From BRH-c25 sp012519325 (lineage in GTDB: Bacteria; Bacillota; Clostridia; Lutisporales; Lutisporaceae): a stretch of 64,000 bases of DNA. The stretch spans positions 185,962-249,961 of the forward strand of contig JBMNHZ010000018.1 in NCBI GenBank assembly GCA_050950645.1, read 5' to 3'. Positions 61,320 to 64,000 of the stretch are shown here, piece by piece. The first letter of the stretch is position 1. Each line of letters starts with the position of its first letter. The notes below the pieces were generated by a model. That model was not told where the DNA came from. It searched no databases and saw only the letters and a program-made list of their open reading frames with translations. The translations under genes were made by a program, and so were the position numbers.

Positions 61320-61538
61320 ATGATAAAGATTAAGTTATCGGAGCTGATGGGTAAGCATAGAATGACACAGAAAGAAGTGGCATTAAGAACAAAAATAAGA
61401 CCCAATACCATTTCATCTATATACCATGAGAAAGTAAGACATATTGATGTAAAACATATTAATGAACTATGCAAATTATTCTGCTGTCAACCGGGAGATT
61501 TATTTGAATATATTGAAGACAATGAGCAGGAATGTTAA
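61320..61538 (+). CDS. XRE-family transcriptional regulator
   Basis: A 72-aa Cro/CI-type HTH protein (KLSELMGKHRMTQKEVALRTKIRPNTISSIYHEKVRHIDVKHINELCKLFCCQPGDLFEYI), almost only the DNA-binding domain. ATG 61320 follows GGGAG; a GTG at 61311 lies within the ribosome site. It is divergent from the RAMP-HNH operon, with the operator-like repeats in between, so it likely regulates that operon and itself. Confidence 0.9.
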   Translation: MIKIKLSELMGKHRMTQKEVALRTKIRPNTISSIYHEKVRHIDVKHINELCKLFCCQPGDLFEYIEDNEQEC

Positions 61539-61584
61539 GATTCGTTATAATATGTCTATTATGTTATAAAGTTAAAGAAGTGGA

Positions 61585-61612
61585 TTGACTAAATATTAAA
61601 AGTAGATATAAT
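61585..61612 (+). promoter_or_regulatory. Promoter of a short noncoding transcript
   Basis: TTGACT (61585-61590), 16-nt spacer, TATAAT (61607-61612). No ribosome site or ORF follows before the terminator at 61667-61697. Confidence 0.7.
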
Positions 61613-61618
61613 AAAGAT

Positions 61619-61697
61619 GAGGTTGGTTTGTATCGCGCGCAACTGCGATAGAGGTAGGTATATATGAGGTCAGATAATTAATGTCTGACCTTTTATT
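61619..61697 (+). ncRNA. Candidate small RNA, about 80 nt
   Basis: Defined by the promoter at 61585-61612 and the terminator AGGTCAGA/TCTGACCT plus T-rich tail (61667-61697). Inside, TATCGC (61631-61636) and GCGATA (61645-61650) form a hairpin with an 8-nt loop, followed by GAGGTAGGT. No ORF of note. I recognise no known RNA family. Could be an antisense or antitoxin-type RNA, or a regulator for the neighbouring element. Confidence 0.5.
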
Positions 61698-61787
61698 ATT
61701 ATAGTAGAATGAAAAAGCAAGAAGCCCCTTAAGCGGTATAACATTGAAACGATAATCAAAAAAAACCTGAAATATAGTGAAAAAAGA

Positions 61788-61824
61788 TCAAAAAGCTATG
61801 GGATACCTTCCCATAGCTTTTTGA
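61788..61824. repeat. 16-bp perfect inverted repeat ahead of a small ORF
   Basis: TCAAAAAGCTATGGGA (61788-61803) and its exact complement (61809-61824) with a 5-nt loop. The T-run on either strand lets it act as a terminator in both directions. The small ORF at 61851 starts 27 nt later. Confidence 0.75.
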
Positions 61825-61850
61825 TTCGAAAAAGAAAGGAGATGAAAAAC

Positions 61851-62000
61851 TTGAAAACCCCAAAAATTATAATGTGTTTTATTCAAATCCTGTTTGTATT
61901 TGCATTAAGCATTAATACACCGACAGGTGCCGCGGGTATTGCAGTTACCGCTCTACTAAGAGTATGTTGCGGCTTTATAGTGCCGAATCAGTTATTATAG
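61851..62000 (+). CDS. Small hydrophobic peptide, 49 aa
   Basis: TTG 61851 stands 7-8 nt behind AAAGGAGATG (an in-frame ATG 61842 is within that site). The product begins MKTPKIIMCFIQILFVFALS and has a second hydrophobic part ending in RVCCGFIVPNQLL. It resembles small membrane peptides (toxin, holin-like or secreted signal), but no family is recognised. TAG 61998. The flanking hairpins suggest an independent transcript. Confidence 0.45.
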   Translation: MKTPKIIMCFIQILFVFALSINTPTGAAGIAVTALLRVCCGFIVPNQLL

Positions 62001-62068
62001 ATCTTTTATAAGCTAATATCTGGTGTTATTTTCTCTTTTTTTTTAAAAAATAAAAGAGAAGGAAAGTA

Positions 62069-62107
62069 ATGCACAACCCTGATAAGCCCCCTCCGAGATG
62101 TGAGTAA
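62069..62107 (+). other. Twelve-codon ORF (MHNPDKPPPRCE)
   Basis: ATG 62069 behind AAGGAAAG, ending at TAA 62105. It contains three consecutive Pro codons, a known ribosome-pausing motif. A hairpin (GGGCAT/ATGCCC, about 62177-62192) and the integrase gene follow. Whether it is translated is unknown. Confidence 0.3.
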
Positions 62108-62244
62108 TAGCAGTCATTATCGTAATTGGTTGTTAAGCTGTGGAAAAGAAATTGCTTGGCATTGGGCTTTACACCGGGCATTAGTATGCCCAGGGTGGCT
62201 CTTTGACTATAAATAAAAATAAAAATTATAAAGGAGAGATGTGA

Positions 62245-63168
62245 ATGAGGTACACATGGAATGAGGTAAGTATTGGAGTCGTTGACACATTAGGTAAACA
62301 ATTTCAAAAAACGGTTAGGGGGTGTAATCAAGGATCTATATCAACTCGGTATACATATTTGGCTAGCATGAAGAGATTTATAAAATTTATAGCGTTAGAG
62401 TTCAAAATTCAAAAAATACAAAACATACAGGATAAGCATTTATTTGCATATGCAGATAAATTAAAAAATGAAGGCAGGGAAGAAACTTATATAAAAAAGG
62501 AGTTGTCAGCAATTAGGTTTTTTCATAATCAGATAAATGATACGAAATTTGAGCTTTCGAATAGCAATACTTTTAACCAAAAAGAATTAGAGTTAAATAC
62601 AAAAAAAGAGAAACCAGATCGTAGCTGGTCCGATACAGAGATCGATAATTTCTTAAAATTAGCATATAAGTTAGGAAGGTTTGAGCTGGTATTAGTCGTT
62701 TATGCAGCACTACTGCTCGGGTTAAGAATTGATGAGGCAGTATCTCTCAAAACAGCAAGAGTGGTAAAAGCATTAGAAGAAAATAAGCTCTACCTAACAA
62801 ATACAAAGGGAGGCAGACCGAGAACCATATATTTATCGTATGAGCAGAGAGAAATACTTATGACTATTAAAGAGAACGCAGAAGGAGAATATGCTCTATG
62901 TCCGCTTAGATATGTAGAAAATCATAAAATACATAAATTTAAAAAATCCATACAAAACTTTATTAATAAACATCAAAAAGAAATATGGGATCAGAATAAA
63001 GAAACCATGCCTACATTTCACGGCTTACGACATACTTTTGCTCAGAATCTTGATAAAAGGCTGATAGCGAAAGGATATAGTTTAAGCAAGTCAGCTATAA
63101 AAGTTGGAAATGCACTAGGACATGGCAACAATAGGCCAGATATAACATATACTTACTTGCATAGATAG
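62245..63168 (+). CDS. Tyrosine recombinase/integrase, intact
   Basis: A 307-aa protein with an N-terminal SAM-like core-binding domain (residues about 30-110) and a complete catalytic domain: R161 (GLRIDEAVSL), K188 (TNTKGGRPR), H259-G-L-R262, H293 (LGHG) and the nucleophile Tyr near the end (Y304 or Y302, TYTYLHR). ATG 62245 follows AAAGGAG. It is distinct from the decayed integrase at 56-57 kb. Downstream lie a terminator and a cluster of 13-5-13 palindromes. Confidence 0.92.
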   Translation: MRYTWNEVSIGVVDTLGKQFQKTVRGCNQGSISTRYTYLASMKRFIKFIALEFKIQKIQNIQDKHLFAYADKLKNEGREETYIKKELSAIRFFHNQINDTKFELSNSNTFNQKELELNTKKEKPDRSWSDTEIDNFLKLAYKLGRFELVLVVYAALLLGLRIDEAVSLKTARVVKALEENKLYLTNTKGGRPRTIYLSYEQREILMTIKENAEGEYALCPLRYVENHKIHKFKKSIQNFINKHQKEIWDQNKETMPTFHGLRHTFAQNLDKRLIAKGYSLSKSAIKVGNALGHGNNRPDITYTYLHR

Positions 63169-63207
63169 ACTATATTGCTGTACTAAAATAAATACAGCAA
63201 AACAAAT

Positions 63208-63250
63208 GAAAAGCAATGAATAGAAAGCTATTTCTATTCATTGCTTTTTC
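63208..63250 (+). terminator. Terminator after the integrase gene
   Basis: GAAAAGCAATGAATAGAAA (63208-63226) and TTTCTATTCATTGCTTTTTC (63231-63250) form a stem of about 19 bp with a 4-nt loop. Confidence 0.85.
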
Positions 63251-63374
63251 ATTATCTTCTTATAACATTTATGCATATTTGCCGATATATGTAAACAAAC
63301 AGATAGCAATTTAATAGCAAAAACCAAAATTAAATTGTGCTTCAATATAATATTTTAATAAATGAAAAGGCTTT

Positions 63375-63649
63375 AGTGTACCCATATGTGACATTAGGAA
63401 CCACTAAGAAGAGGTTTTATAGTGTACCCATATTTTACATATGGGTACACTATGGGAAAGCGCCATAATGCTAGGTTTAATCTATATTAGTTTTAATAAT
63501 TTATATATTTTTATTAGGCAATAATTAGGGGGAGGATTGCAAAATATACCGGGAAAAACATAAATATATGCATTCAGTGTACCCATATTTCACATATGGA
63601 TACACTGAGGAGACATATAGTGTACCCATATTTTACATAAGGGTACTCT
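63375..63649. repeat. Cluster of 13-5-13 palindromes (AGTGTACCCATAT / ATATGGGTACACT)
   Basis: One half site (63375-63387) and three full sites: 63421-63451 (arms perfect), 63576-63606 (one mismatch) and 63619-63649 (two mismatches). Each has 13-bp inverted arms and a 5-nt centre (tttac, ttcac, tttac). All share one orientation of the asymmetric centre. They lie 200-480 nt downstream of the tyrosine recombinase gene. Confidence 0.85.
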
Positions 63650-63679
63650 ATATACATAAGATGCATAAATAAATGTCAT

Positions 63680-63817
63680 ATGGATGATTGTTTTATTTCG
63701 GCACTGATAAGCAAAGGCGAAAAAGGAGACATTGACGGAGCTAACAAATAAGAAGAACTAAGCGATTTAGCAGTTAGAAGTAAGTATAATGAAGGAGTCA
63801 AAAAAATCATAAATTAG
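63680..63817 (+). pseudogene. Short interrupted ORF
   Basis: From ATG 63680 the frame encodes MDDCFISALISKGEKGDIDGANK, then a TAA, then EELSDLAVRSKYNEGVKKIIN and TAG. The two parts read as one amphipathic protein-like stretch with a single stop codon. No ribosome site is clear. Possibly a gene remnant; family unknown. Confidence 0.3.
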
Positions 63818-63835
63818 AGAAACATAAGCTAATAC

Positions 63836-63868
63836 AGTTGACAAACGCCTGATGGTTTGATCAACTGT
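63836..63868. repeat. Palindrome near the right edge of the window
   Basis: CAGTTGAcAAAC and GTTTgaTCAACTG-type arms around GCCTGATG. It may be an operator or a hairpin of a transcript beyond the window. Confidence 0.5.
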
Positions 63869-63943
63869 TAATTATGTAAAAATTCATATTTTTCAATAAG
63901 TTAATGTATTGCTTATGTGAAAAATATTTATTATAATCATCAT

Positions 63944-63989
63944 AGGTTAGCAAAGGTTGCCGGGTAAAGGCAAAAGGTTAGCAAAGGTT
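63944..63989 (+). repeat. 15-bp direct repeat, 31-nt period, at the window end
   Basis: AGGTTAGCAAAGGTT occurs at 63944-63958 and again at 63975-63989. The tail is G-rich (GGTTG, CCGGG, AAAGG) and cut by the window end, so this may be the start of a larger repeat array. Confidence 0.6.
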
Positions 63990-64000
63990 ACCCTGCGTGG

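Overview
The window reads as chromosomal DNA of a low-GC, Gram-positive, anaerobic, endospore-forming Clostridia. The signs are spoIVA, an alpha/beta-type SASP gene, T-box leaders, rubredoxin, a V-type ATPase in place of an F-type one, many TTG/GTG starts behind strong GGAGG sites, and AT-rich intergenic DNA. Relatives of Acetivibrio/Ruminiclostridium are a reasonable guess, but nothing here proves the genus.

Layout. 1-9.1 kb: the end of mgtE; a penicillin-binding protein/FtsW-RodA pair; a PpaX-like HAD phosphatase; an NMT1/THI5-type ABC transporter split around a YtcJ-like amidohydrolase; pgsA. 9.1-15.5 kb: a Val T-box, valS, folC, ychF, a DUF4364 gene and a SASP gene. 16.2-28.7 kb: a lipoprotein polysaccharide deacetylase; a compact Tad-like secretion/pilus operon behind a perfect consensus promoter; an orphan PAS histidine kinase with a Spo0A box upstream. 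28.7-41.9 kb: a short GreA/Rnk-like factor; a Cys T-box with cysE; pgeF; a DUF512 radical SAM gene; der-plsY-gpsA; spoIVA; a DUF975 gene; an XpaC-like gene; an M29 aminopeptidase; a Zn-dependent phospholipase C-like gene. 41.9-55.7 kb: a DUF4080 radical SAM gene, nth, a nine-gene V-ATPase operon whose K subunit carries the Na+ ligand set, a DUF1540 gene, an aminotransferase, a 293-bp MITE with target-site duplications, and rubredoxin.

From the tRNA-Gln gene (55.8 kb) onward the window is accessory DNA. It holds a decayed tyrosine integrase with its excisionase, an IS30-family element, and then a small module that is the most unusual thing here. On the minus strand, one strong promoter flanked by inverted operator-like repeats drives a RAMP-like (Cas5/6/7-like) protein gene overlapping an HNH endonuclease gene. 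Two hairpins follow, then an array of about 22 pentamers with GG at positions 1-2 (GGNNN), then a perfect 11-bp hairpin. A divergent XRE-type regulator sits on the other side of the promoter. Downstream are a promoter-terminator pair that defines a ~80-nt RNA, two tiny ORFs, a second and intact tyrosine recombinase, three 13-5-13 palindromes plus a half site, and the start of what may be another repeat array cut by the window end.

Two nested families of intergenic palindromes punctuate the housekeeping part: GAATAATGCG/CGCATTATTC, and GGGGACGTTTC/GAAACGTCCCC. One copy of the second lies inside a copy of the first. All functional statements come from motif reading and gene context. No database search was possible.
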